Assembly: GCF_049897565.1 (NCBI RefSeq)
Contig: NZ_JAFCWM010000027.1
Location: 1 to 64,000 of the forward strand
Length of the DNA: 64,000 bases
Direction: 5' to 3'
From: JAFCUW01 sp049897565
GTDB lineage: Bacteria; Pseudomonadota; Gammaproteobacteria; Burkholderiales; Burkholderiaceae_D
This document shows positions 17,340 through 24,526 of the stretch, one piece after another. Position numbers and translations under genes: made by a program. Under the pieces are notes generated by a model, which saw only the letters and a program-made list of their open reading frames with translations, was not told where the DNA came from and did not search any database. How positions within the stretch are numbered: position 1 is the stretch's first letter; every line of letters starts with the position of its first letter.

Positions 17340-17711
17340 TCACTCGGTGACGACGTGCCACACGTCCTTCATCTTGTCGCCCGCCTTGTCGCCGGCTTTC
17401 TTGTCCTTCACGAAGGTGTACAGCGGCTTGCCCTTGTAGGCGAGCTGCTTGCTGCCGTCGTCGCGCGTGATGGTCGAATACGGCGCCGCCAGCTTGGCGT
17501 CGCCGGCCTGGACCGGCGGCCAGTTCTGCGCGCACCCGCCGGTGCAGGTGCTCTTGCCGCCGTTGGCGGCGTCGTTGTCGTAGGTGTACACCGTCATGCC
17601 CCGCGTATCGACCAGTACTCCACCGGCCTTCTTGACAGGGGCGCCGGCGGCCACGGCGGAATGGGTGAACAGGGCAAACAGGACTGCAGTACCAACGCTG
17701 ACTGATTTCAT
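17340..17711 (-). CDS. secreted COG4315-type protein (secreted-repeat, YxYxxD motif)
   Basis: 123 residues with a signal peptide (residues 1-22). The mature part has two copies of the pattern L-V-D-x-x-G-M-x-V-Y-T-Y-D-x-D and LAYKGKPLYTFVKD, with CTGGCAQNWPP between them. This is the secreted_repeat family (PF03640, COG4315), predicted lipoproteins or periplasmic proteins of unknown function often found near electron-transfer genes. Here no lipobox is obvious. Monocistronic. Confidence 0.8.
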   Translation of the reverse strand: MKSVSVGTAVLFALFTHSAVAAGAPVKKAGGVLVDTRGMTVYTYDNDAANGGKSTCTGGCAQNWPPVQAGDAKLAAPYSTITRDDGSKQLAYKGKPLYTFVKDKKAGDKAGDKMKDVWHVVTE

Positions 17712-18075
17712 GGAAGTCTCCTGTGAATGATCAAGTGCGAGGACCGGTTTTTTTCGAACTGCGAGGTCATTCTAGCGCAAGCGAAAGGCCGAACTGCCGT
17801 TTCCTTGGCCGGTCGTACATAAGTCAGCCCGTCCAGTGGCGCGCAGCAGGGGCAACTCATGAACCTGGAAGCGCGTTCGCTGACACTGCAGAACGCCATC
17901 GCGCTCGACTATGTGCTCACCGGCCAGGACCGGCGTGGCGGAAACTTGTGCAGTTGTTGTTCAGCAAGACATGAGGGCTGAGTGGAACTGGCGGCGAACG
18001 AGACGATCAAATACATTTGAATCCGGCCGGATGGTTCCGTTTGGATCGGCCGGATGCTGCTTCGAGGAGAGCGTC
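17712..18075. other. intergenic region without a supported gene
   Basis: This 364-base stretch holds the upstream region of the COG4315-type gene on one side and of the methyltransferase on the other. Short frames exist, for example a 39-codon frame from ATG 17859, but none has a ribosome binding site together with a recognisable product. The segment 18061-18070 contains GAGGAGA, the methyltransferase ribosome binding site. Confidence 0.5.
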
Positions 18076-18951
18076 ATGAGCGAGCCAAGTCGGTCCACAC
18101 CTACACCTTCCGGGCAACAGTCGCGCGACGTCGGCGCGCCCGATTTTGCCGCCATCAAACAACGCCAGCAGGCCACCTGGGCCAGCGGCGACTTCGCCAT
18201 CATCGGCGTCACCTTGCAAATTGTCGGCGAGTCGCTGGCCGAGGCGGCCGACATCCGCGCCAGCGAGCGCGTCATCGATATCGCCGCCGGCAACGGCAAT
18301 GCCACGCTTGCCGCGGCGCACCGGTTCGCGCAAGTGACGTCGACCGACTACGTGCCGGCGCTGCTCGAAAAGGGCCGCGCCCGCGCTGCGGCCGAAGGGC
18401 TGCAGATCGATTTTCGCGAAGCCGATGCCGAGGCATTGCCGTTCCCCGATGGCAGCTTCGACGTTGCACTGTCGACCTTTGGCGTGATGTTCACCCCTGA
18501 CCATCAGCGCGCGGCAGCGGAAATGCTGCGCGTGGTGCGCCCCGGTGGACGCATCGGCATGGCCAACTGGACGCCCGACGGTTTCGTCGGCCAGCTTTTC
18601 AAGACCATCGGCAAGCATGTGCCACCGTCCGCCGGCCTGAAGTCGCCCGCGCTGTGGGGCACCGACGATTATCTGCGCCAGCTGTTCGGCGATGCCGCCG
18701 ACCGCTTTCGCGTGGAACGAAAAATCTTCAATTTCCGCTATGCGTCGGCGGCGCACATGCTACAGGTGTTCCGCGATTACTACGGGCCGGTGTTCAAGGC
18801 CTTCGCCGCGGTCGCCGCCGGTACCGATGGCGGCCAGGCGCTCGAGCAGGACATCATTGCCTTGCTGGATCGCTGCAATACGGCGGGGTCGGCGGCGCTG
18901 GTGGTGCCGGCCGAATACCTGGAGGTGGTGATCACCAAACGCAGCGACTGA
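18076..18951 (+). CDS. class I SAM-dependent methyltransferase (UbiE/Methyltransf_11-like)
   Basis: 291 residues from ATG 18076, preceded by GAGGAGAGCGTC. Motif I is RVIDIAAGNGNATLAAA (an AGNGN variant of the glycine loop), the adenine-binding acidic motif follows in VTSTDY, and the post-II motif EADAEALPFPDGSFDVALS is followed by MLRVVRPGGRIGMANW. The fold and motif order are those of small-molecule methyltransferases; the N-terminal WASGDFAIIG sequence is common in the family annotated as ubiquinone/menaquinone-like. Substrate unknown. Single gene, followed 184 bases later by the Bug receptor. Confidence 0.85.
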   Translation: MSEPSRSTPTPSGQQSRDVGAPDFAAIKQRQQATWASGDFAIIGVTLQIVGESLAEAADIRASERVIDIAAGNGNATLAAAHRFAQVTSTDYVPALLEKGRARAAAEGLQIDFREADAEALPFPDGSFDVALSTFGVMFTPDHQRAAAEMLRVVRPGGRIGMANWTPDGFVGQLFKTIGKHVPPSAGLKSPALWGTDDYLRQLFGDAADRFRVERKIFNFRYASAAHMLQVFRDYYGPVFKAFAAVAAGTDGGQALEQDIIALLDRCNTAGSAALVVPAEYLEVVITKRSD

Positions 18952-19135
18952 AAACGGCGGAATGGCCAGTCGAGTTGGCGGCCGTGGGGGCAGTTTCGCC
19001 GCGCGGCCGCCGCGCGCGTATGCGTAGTTGGTGTGCCGAATGGAAAACTGGTGTATTTTGCACGGGGGACGTGAAGTCACGCCAATTAACTCTGTCCACC
19101 GCCCGCCGGTCGACAATCAACAAAAGGATGTAAAT

Positions 19136-20116
19136 ATGCAACTTCTTTCTGGCAAAGGCAAATCGCTCCTGTGCGCGTTCGCAGCATCGGTGGTGTCCGT
19201 TAGCGCTTTCGCGCAAGCCTGGCCTACCGGGACAGTAACGGTGGTCGTGCCGTGGCCGCCAGGTGGCCCGTCGGACATCGCGGCGCGTCCGTTTGCCAAG
19301 AGCCTGACGGGGTCGCTGGGCCAGACGTTTGTCATCGATAATCGCGCCGGCGGCGGCGGCAATATCGGCTCGGCCGCGGTCGCCCGCGCCAAGCCGGACG
19401 GCCAGACCTTGCTGGTGACGTCGAGCGCGCCGATCGTCATCAATCCTAGTCTGTACAAAAACATGACGTTCGATCCGCTCAAGGATCTGGCGCCGATCAG
19501 CAACTTGCTGCGCGTGCCGTTGGTGCTGGTGGCAAATCCGTCGGTGCCGGCCAAGAACCTGAAGGAGCTCATCGCCCACATTCAGTCGAAGCAGGGCAAG
19601 TTCTCGTTCGGTTCGTCGGGCAGCGGCACGCCGCAGCACCTGACCGGCGAACTGTTCAACAGCGTCTTGAAGCTCGACATGGTCCACGTGCCGTACAAGG
19701 GTTCGGCGCCGGCGATTGCCGACCTGCTGGGCGGTCACATTCCAATCATGTTCGACAGCACCATCGCGATCATGCCGCACATTAAGAGCGGCAAGGTCGT
19801 GCCGATCGCGGTGACCGGCGCCAAGCGCTCGCCACTGCTGCCGGACGTACCGACCTTTGCGGAACTGGGCCAGCCAACGCTCGAATCGTACGCATGGTAC
19901 GGCCTGTTCGCGCCAGCGAAGACGCCAAAGGACGTGATCGCCAAGATCAACGCCGAGACCGTCAAGTTCATGAAGAGTCCTGAATTCGAGAAGATCCGCG
20001 CCGAGACCGGTTCCGAGTTTGTTGGCGATACGCCTGAAAACTTCGGCAAGTTCGTCCAGGTCGAATCGATCAAGTGGGGCAAGGTCGTCAAGTCGAGCGG
20101 CGCCACCGTCGACTAA
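19136..20116 (+). CDS. Bug-family tripartite tricarboxylate transporter substrate-binding protein
   Basis: 326 residues from ATG 19136 (AAAGGATGTAAAT upstream). Signal peptide ends at SAFAQA; the mature protein has the family blocks VVVPWPPGGPSDIAARP, DNRAGGGGNIG, SFGSSGSGTPQHL and LPDVPTFAELG. Bug proteins are periplasmic receptors of TTT systems that bind carboxylates or amides with two bridging waters; most are orphans without TctAB membrane genes, as here. Expanded Bug families are characteristic of Burkholderiales. A strong terminator follows. Confidence 0.9.
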   Translation: MQLLSGKGKSLLCAFAASVVSVSAFAQAWPTGTVTVVVPWPPGGPSDIAARPFAKSLTGSLGQTFVIDNRAGGGGNIGSAAVARAKPDGQTLLVTSSAPIVINPSLYKNMTFDPLKDLAPISNLLRVPLVLVANPSVPAKNLKELIAHIQSKQGKFSFGSSGSGTPQHLTGELFNSVLKLDMVHVPYKGSAPAIADLLGGHIPIMFDSTIAIMPHIKSGKVVPIAVTGAKRSPLLPDVPTFAELGQPTLESYAWYGLFAPAKTPKDVIAKINAETVKFMKSPEFEKIRAETGSEFVGDTPENFGKFVQVESIKWGKVVKSSGATVD

Positions 20117-20838
20117 ACAACGCGGTTGGGAAACAAGAACGCCACCCTCGGGTGGCGTTTTTTTTGAAGCAGCTCGGACCAAAAAAGGAACTCCGATTGA
20201 TCCGTGCGACTCTTATGCGCCTGGTTCGACTCCGGAGCAAGTGTGCTTCTCACATAGGTCAGGCCGTCGGAAAATTTCCCTATCAGTTTGCAATTACGCG
20301 CCTCGAAATCCTCAATAATTTCAGGCACCAGGAAATCTCGCGAATTCTTATTGATGAAGCACTGAGGACTGGTTTGTTGCTGTGCAACTCGGGAGTGTAC
20401 TGAAGCATACACAATCGCGTCTTGCGGGCTCAACCCTAAGGTTCGTCGCGCCAGCAGTCCACTTCGAAAGACATCGCGATCCAGCGGAATTATCGTAGCG
20501 ATATCGAGCAATCGGCCAATAACTCCGTTGAATCGATTCATTTCGTGTTCTCCCGACTCTACGAGCAATCCGGTCAAGTTAGCGAGATTCGCTGCTGCTT
20601 CTGCATACGGCGCGGAGCGCGCGAGTTCGCGTAACTCGTCTGACAGTTTGCGATACACTTCCCGTCGCTGCCTGTCTCGGCGAACAAGGCGCTCGAATGG
20701 TTCGCCTAGACAGTACGCCGGGATTAGCAATTCAATCTGGCGCGATTCAGCTAGCGCTAGCAGTTCTTCGCAACTCGCGCTGTCCTCTTGTCGAAATGCC
20801 AGTTCCAGAACGAAGTTGGATTCGACGTAAGTAATCAC
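20113..20838 (-). CDS. PIN-domain nuclease, partner of the PD-(D/E)XK gene
   Basis: 241 residues if started at GTG 20838, which overlaps the TGA of the upstream gene by 4 bases (GTGA), so the two are translationally coupled. Begins MITYVESNFVLELAF; the first acidic PIN residue is Glu in VESNF instead of the usual Asp, followed by Glu in LGEPFE, Asp in LSPQDAIVYASV and Asp in INKNSRDF, the usual order of PIN metal ligands. PIN proteins are usually RNases, many of them toxins. The C-terminal about 30 residues read through the terminator hairpin and the stop overlaps that of the Bug gene, so the natural end may be shorter. Base composition is near 50% GC, lower than the neighbours, suggesting transfer. 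Confidence 0.7.
   Translation of the reverse strand: MITYVESNFVLELAFRQEDSASCEELLALAESRQIELLIPAYCLGEPFERLVRRDRQRREVYRKLSDELRELARSAPYAEAAANLANLTGLLVESGEHEMNRFNGVIGRLLDIATIIPLDRDVFRSGLLARRTLGLSPQDAIVYASVHSRVAQQQTSPQCFINKNSRDFLVPEIIEDFEARNCKLIGKFSDGLTYVRSTLAPESNQAHKSRTDQSEFLFWSELLQKKRHPRVAFLFPNRVV
20137..20166 (+). terminator. Rho-independent terminator of the Bug gene
   Basis: ACGCCACC (20139-20146) and GGTGGCGT (20151-20158) form a perfect 8-bp stem with a CTCG loop, followed by a run of T to 20165. It lies 20 bases past the Bug stop, inside the 3' end of the convergent PIN frame. Confidence 0.9.
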
Positions 20839-21293
20839 GCTTGGCACTCGTCCCTGATTTCCCCTGTCCTGATATTCTCGTAAAGTCCAGATCCGCGCAG
20901 CCAATCTACCGAATCACCGAGGTCAACACTCCCGCCCTTCGCTGTCAATTCTCCCAGCCAAGAACGCACGGCGAGTTCTAGGCCGCTTTCACTGACAGAG
21001 GCGCGTCGGTCCAATTCTTTAGATTTCGGCAGATATTTATGCAGGACTGTTCGCGTGTCTTCCGAGTAAGATGGGAGCACTGCCTCGTCGGAAAAAACGT
21101 CCTTCCACAAATAAATCCGGTCAGTTACAACCAGCAGAAAGTAGGGCGCGGCAGGAACTGCGCCGTGGGCGACGAGATTACGCCGAAGCTTCGCGGCCCA
21201 GCCATCGTCTGACTTTGGTGTGCCCTTAATCTCCACCACCAATACCAACTTCTGATCTGGAGAGTAAACCGCGATATCGGGTTGCAAACTCAT
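20835..21293 (-). CDS. PD-(D/E)XK nuclease-like protein (HsdR N-terminal-like), first gene of a two-nuclease operon
   Basis: 152 residues from ATG 21293. Near the N-terminus the sequence PDIAVYSPDQKLVLVVEIKG supplies the Asp and the E-x-K of the restriction-endonuclease fold, the arrangement seen in HSDR_N and related stand-alone nucleases; a basic helix (KLRRNLVAHG) follows. The C-terminal half (LELAVRSWLGEL) is unrecognised. No methyltransferase or helicase is nearby. Coupled by a 4-base overlap to the PIN gene. Lower GC than the surroundings indicates recent acquisition. Plausible roles are anti-phage defence or a nuclease toxin-antitoxin arrangement; neither is demonstrated. The fold call rests on the spacing and hydrophobic strand around E-I-K. 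Confidence 0.6.
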   Translation of the reverse strand: MSLQPDIAVYSPDQKLVLVVEIKGTPKSDDGWAAKLRRNLVAHGAVPAAPYFLLVVTDRIYLWKDVFSDEAVLPSYSEDTRTVLHKYLPKSKELDRRASVSESGLELAVRSWLGELTAKGGSVDLGDSVDWLRGSGLYENIRTGEIRDECQA

Positions 21294-21344
21294 AGTACCT
21301 CCCGACCAAATAATTAATCCGAAACTGCCGGTGCGTGAGCAAGC

Positions 21345-21365
21345 GCGCTACCAACATAGTAGCGC
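21345..21365. promoter_or_regulatory. inverted repeat upstream of the two-nuclease operon
   Basis: GCGCTAC (21345-21351) and GTAGCGC (21359-21365) are perfect inverted copies with a 7-base spacer, 52 bases upstream of the nuclease ATG on the minus strand. It may be an operator for autoregulation or a hairpin in the leader. Confidence 0.4.
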
Positions 21366-21486
21366 CGTTTTGACAACTTGATACAATCGCTCGCAACAGT
21401 CGAGCGATCCTGGTTGCTTGTGTAGTACCTTGAAGGCAATTATAAAGAGGGACAACAGAAGACCTAGGCGCCGATGTGCGTCGGTG

Positions 21487-22044
21487 CTATTCCTGCTTGG
21501 TCACTTCCAGTTTGCTCACGTCCAGTCCCTGGGCGGCCAGGCGCGCCACCAGAGCATCGTAACTTGCCTTGTCGACCTTCGGCGTGCGCGAGAGGATCCA
21601 CAGGTATTCGCGCTTCCCCTCGCTGACGGCGGCCAGCTGGTAGCCTGCATCGAGGTCGACCACCCAGTAATCGCCCCACACCATCGGCAGGAACGACAGG
21701 AACGCCGGCGCGAAGCGCACCTTCAGCTTCGGCGAGATCGGCCCGCCAACCTGGCGCGCGGATCCGATCGCTTCGTCGGTTTCGCCCTTGTCGGTGCGGC
21801 AGCGGTTGACCACTTGGAGTGTGCCGTCGGCCAGCGTCGTATAGGTGGCCTTGGTGAAGCCGGTGCACTTTCGCTGGAAGCGATTCGGGAACTTGGCGAT
21901 TTCGTACCAGGTCCCCATGTAGCGCGGCACATCGAGTGAAGCGATGGTGGCGAGCGGCCTGGCAACGGCGGCGTTTGGCGCATCGGCGGCGCCAGCGTTC
22001 AAACTCAACGCCATCAACAGGGACGCGATCACGCGTGTTTTCAT
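21487..22044 (-). CDS. blc: bacterial lipocalin (Blc-like)
   Basis: 185 residues with a Sec signal peptide (residues 1-19, AGAAD). The lipocalin signature is clear: DVPRYMGTWYEIAKFPNRFQ with the G-x-W motif near the N-terminus, then strands typical of an eight-stranded barrel and a C-terminal helix (DKASYDALVARLAAQGLD). Blc-type lipocalins bind fatty acids and lysophospholipids in the envelope and are often stress-induced. There is no lipobox Cys, so it may be periplasmic rather than outer-membrane anchored. Divergent from the ornithine cyclodeaminase gene with about 90 bases between. Confidence 0.85.
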   Translation of the reverse strand: MKTRVIASLLMALSLNAGAADAPNAAVARPLATIASLDVPRYMGTWYEIAKFPNRFQRKCTGFTKATYTTLADGTLQVVNRCRTDKGETDEAIGSARQVGGPISPKLKVRFAPAFLSFLPMVWGDYWVVDLDAGYQLAAVSEGKREYLWILSRTPKVDKASYDALVARLAAQGLDVSKLEVTKQE

Positions 22045-22136
22045 GCGGGTTCCTTCACATTATTAATTTCGCTATAGTAGCCTGTTCGCCTCCTTCGGCG
22101 CACACGTCCAACCCATAGCAAGTTTGCAAATGACCA

Positions 22137-23084
22137 ATGAAAATATTTGATAGTGCCAGTACGCGGCAGGCGCTGCCGTTCGATACCCTGATCGACGCGA
22201 TCGAACTATTCTTCGTCAGCGGCTGCGAGGTGCCGCCGCGCCATGTGCACAAGGTCAGCGACGGCAGCGGCGACGGCGGCACGGTACTCATCATGCCGGC
22301 GTGGCATGGCAAGTACATGGGCATCAAGACCGTCAATATTTTTCCGGGCAACGCCGCGCGCGGGCTGCCGGGGCTGTTTTCCACCTACACCCTGTACAGC
22401 GCCGCTACCGGCGAGCCGCTGGCGCAGATGGACGGCAACGAGATCACGTCGCGCCGCACTGCGGCCGCGTCCGCGCTGGCGGCACGCTACCTGGCGCGGC
22501 CCGATGCGCGCCGCCTGCTGGTAGTCGGGTCGGGGCGCGTTGCCAGCCTGCTGGCGCACGCTTACCGCGCCGTGCTGCCGATCGAGGACATCACGATCTG
22601 GAGCCGTAACCATGAGGCCGCGCGTCGCATGGCCGGCGAGCTGGACCTGGCGGGATGCGCCGTCGCCGCGAACGCCGATCTTGAGCTGGCGGTCCGCCAG
22701 GCGGACGTGGTGTCGTGCGCGACGCTGGCGACCGAGCCGATCATTCGCGGCGAGTGGCTTGCCGCCGGCAGCCACCTCGACCTGATCGGCGGCTTCACGC
22801 CGCAGATGCGCGAAGCGGACGACGACTGCTTTGCAGGCAGCCGTTTGTATGTCGACACGGTCGAGGCGCTGCAAAAATCAGGCGACTTGCTGGGGCCGAT
22901 GTCGCGCGGCGTATTTGGGGCCGACGACGTCGCCGGCACGCTCGAATCGCTGTGCCGGGGCGAGTCGTGCGGCCGGCAAGGCAGCGAGGTGCGCACCGTC
23001 TTCAAGTCGGTCGGCACCGCACTCGAAGACCTCGCCGCGGCGATGCTGGTGTATGAAACTTTGGTGCCGGGCCAGAATCGGTAG
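22137..23084 (+). CDS. ornithine cyclodeaminase / mu-crystallin family enzyme
   Basis: 315 residues from ATG 22137. It has the family substrate Lys in YMGIKTVNIFPGN, the Rossmann motif LLVVGSGRVASLLAHAYR, and DLIGGFTPQMREADD near the C-terminus, with length typical of the family. Members reduce delta-1-pyrroline-2-carboxylate or cyclic imines with NAD(P)H or deaminate ornithine to proline; a role in proline/hydroxyproline or imine metabolism is likely but unspecific. No catabolic neighbours are present. The next gene, encoding a HVA1-type protein, lies 31 bases downstream on the same strand. Confidence 0.85.
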   Translation: MKIFDSASTRQALPFDTLIDAIELFFVSGCEVPPRHVHKVSDGSGDGGTVLIMPAWHGKYMGIKTVNIFPGNAARGLPGLFSTYTLYSAATGEPLAQMDGNEITSRRTAAASALAARYLARPDARRLLVVGSGRVASLLAHAYRAVLPIEDITIWSRNHEAARRMAGELDLAGCAVAANADLELAVRQADVVSCATLATEPIIRGEWLAAGSHLDLIGGFTPQMREADDDCFAGSRLYVDTVEALQKSGDLLGPMSRGVFGADDVAGTLESLCRGESCGRQGSEVRTVFKSVGTALEDLAAAMLVYETLVPGQNR

Positions 23085-23115
23085 GCGCGCCAGTCCACAT
23101 ACGAGGAAGCCCATC

Positions 23116-23325
23116 ATGAAAGACGCTTTCAACGTTGGCGACAAAGTGCAATGGCATTCGCCGCAAGGCACGGTGCAGGGCACGATCAAGAAAAAGCTGA
23201 CTGCGCCGGTGACGATCAAGGGACATCACGTCGCCGCGTCGCCTGACAATCCGGAGTACTCGGTCGTCAGCGACAAGACCGGCGCCGAAGCGGCGCACAA
23301 GGCGACGGCGCTGACCAAGGTGTAG
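23116..23325 (+). CDS. HVA1/DUF2945 TUDOR-like small protein
   Basis: 69 residues from ATG 23116, preceded by ACGAGGAAGC. The sequence FNVGDKVQWHSPQGTVQGTI is the start of the hypervirulence-associated protein TUDOR domain (DUF2945), followed by VAASPDNPEYSVVSDKTG and a basic C-terminus. It is a small beta-barrel of unknown function; the name comes from fungal work and implies nothing about virulence here. It may be cotranscribed with the preceding reductase. Confidence 0.8.
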   Translation: MKDAFNVGDKVQWHSPQGTVQGTIKKKLTAPVTIKGHHVAASPDNPEYSVVSDKTGAEAAHKATALTKV

Positions 23326-23482
23326 CCGATCGCATGTGAGGATGACTGGTTTTCCAGTCGCCTGATCGGAATCGATCTTATGTCGAACATAGTTCACTCC
23401 CTACTTGCGGGGAACGCGTTTCTGTTGAACGCGCCGTGACATTGAACTACTCTTAACTCAATCGATGGCGATGGAGGCGATG

Positions 23483-23734
23483 ATGGCAATACTGACGGTG
23501 TCAGCCCGCGGGCAACTGACCCTTAGAAAAGACGTGTTGCAGCATTTGGGCATTAAACCCGGCGACAAGATCGAACTCGACTTGCTGCCAGATGCAAGGG
23601 GGCTCCTCAAAGCCGTTCAGCCAGGTGGCACGATCGGCGAGTTTGTAGGATTGCTTTCCGGAAGGACAGATAAAATTGCTACCTTAGAAGAGATCAACGA
23701 GACGTCAGCGGAAGGGTGGGCGGGTAAATCTTGA
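23483..23734 (+). CDS. AbrB/SpoVT-type antitoxin (VapB-like)
   Basis: 83 residues from ATG 23483; GGAGG at 23473-23477 fixes this start over ATGs at 23465 and 23480. The SpoVT-AbrB DNA-binding fold is plain: ILTVSARGQLTLRKDVLQHLGIKPGDKIELDLLPD. The C-terminus (IGEFVGLLSG...EEINETSAEGWAG) is the usual toxin-binding tail. It is the first gene of a toxin-antitoxin pair, expected to bind its own promoter. Its stop overlaps the toxin start. GC content is below that of the neighbours. Confidence 0.85.
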   Translation: MAILTVSARGQLTLRKDVLQHLGIKPGDKIELDLLPDARGLLKAVQPGGTIGEFVGLLSGRTDKIATLEEINETSAEGWAGKS

Positions 23735-24126
23735 AGGTAACCGCAGACACAAACGTCTTGGTCCGTGCTGTCGTGCAGGACGATCCCATGCAGGGGGCAA
23801 TCGCAGCCAGAGTCCTGATGGATTCAACTTTGATCGCAGTTGCTATCCCGTGCCTTTGTCAATTCGTATGGGTATTGCGCAAGGTGTATGCCTTCCAGGC
23901 TGCCGATGCAGCGTTGGCTATTCGAGCTCTGCTAGCGGCCGCAAACGTCGAACTTAATCGGCCCGCCGTCGAAGCCGGCTTAACGATGCTTGATGCTGGC
24001 GGAGATTTTGCCGATGGCGTTATCGCCCATGAAGGAAAAGGGCTAGGGGGCGAAACGTTCGTCTCATTTGATAAAAAGGCCGTTGCATTACTTTCCTCCC
24101 GCGGTCACACCGCACGCCTGCTATAA
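23731..24126 (+). CDS. VapC-like PIN-domain toxin
   Basis: 131 residues from TTG 23731, which overlaps the antitoxin TGA by 3 bases (TTGA). Starts MKVTADTNVLVRAVVQDDP with the first PIN Asp in ADTNVL; other conserved acidic residues are in GDFADGVIAHEG and TFVSFDKKAV. This is a VapC-type endoribonuclease, most often cutting tRNA or rRNA. All PIN ligands appear present, so it should be active. Together with the AbrB antitoxin it forms a type II module, probably horizontally acquired. Confidence 0.85.
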   Translation: MKVTADTNVLVRAVVQDDPMQGAIAARVLMDSTLIAVAIPCLCQFVWVLRKVYAFQAADAALAIRALLAAANVELNRPAVEAGLTMLDAGGDFADGVIAHEGKGLGGETFVSFDKKAVALLSSRGHTARLL

Positions 24127-24526
24127 GCGAGCAGATCTGAGTGCCCTGCAATCCAGGATCCGATGTTCTGGTCACCAAACGCAGTTCAGTCTACAGCCCC
24201 AACCTTCGATGAGCTGCCGCGCTTGCAGCGCGGTCGCACAGTGCTCGCAACGAAATGTACTCGTTTCCTTAAACTTTGCCGGGCAACGCACGCCAGCCGG
24301 CCCGCCACGCATGCATCTCGGCGCGTTGTCGAAAATATGACACAGCTTCGCGCCTTAGCAAGATTTGACAAACATGCGTGTCACGTTGCGGACACAATCC
24401 GTTCAAGCCTATGGAGAGAGACGCCTGAGCGTCCGCCGGATCAAGACTGGAATGCATAACAAATCGAATCGGTCGGCACCGCGCCTCGCTGGCGGCACCG
24501 GCTACCACAACAGTTTTGGGGGAGCA
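24127..24526. other. 400-base leader before the TonB receptor
   Basis: No gene is supported here. A minus-strand frame reads a Cys-rich stretch (FRCEHCATALQ) ending at TGA near 24165, but its only ATG gives 46 residues without ribosome binding site. The TonB receptor frame stays open back to 24365, yet only ATG 24527 has GGGGGAGCA before it. The stretch probably carries the receptor promoter and a long leader. Confidence 0.4.

Noticed and set aside
23344..23359. Perfect hairpin GACTGG-TTTT-CCAGTC after the HVA1-type gene
   Set aside because: Short stem without a T tract; could be chance, so not listed as a terminator.
24165..24310. Cys-rich minus-strand frame with CxxC (FRCEHC)
   Set aside because: Only 46 codons from its only ATG, no ribosome binding site, and no known family.
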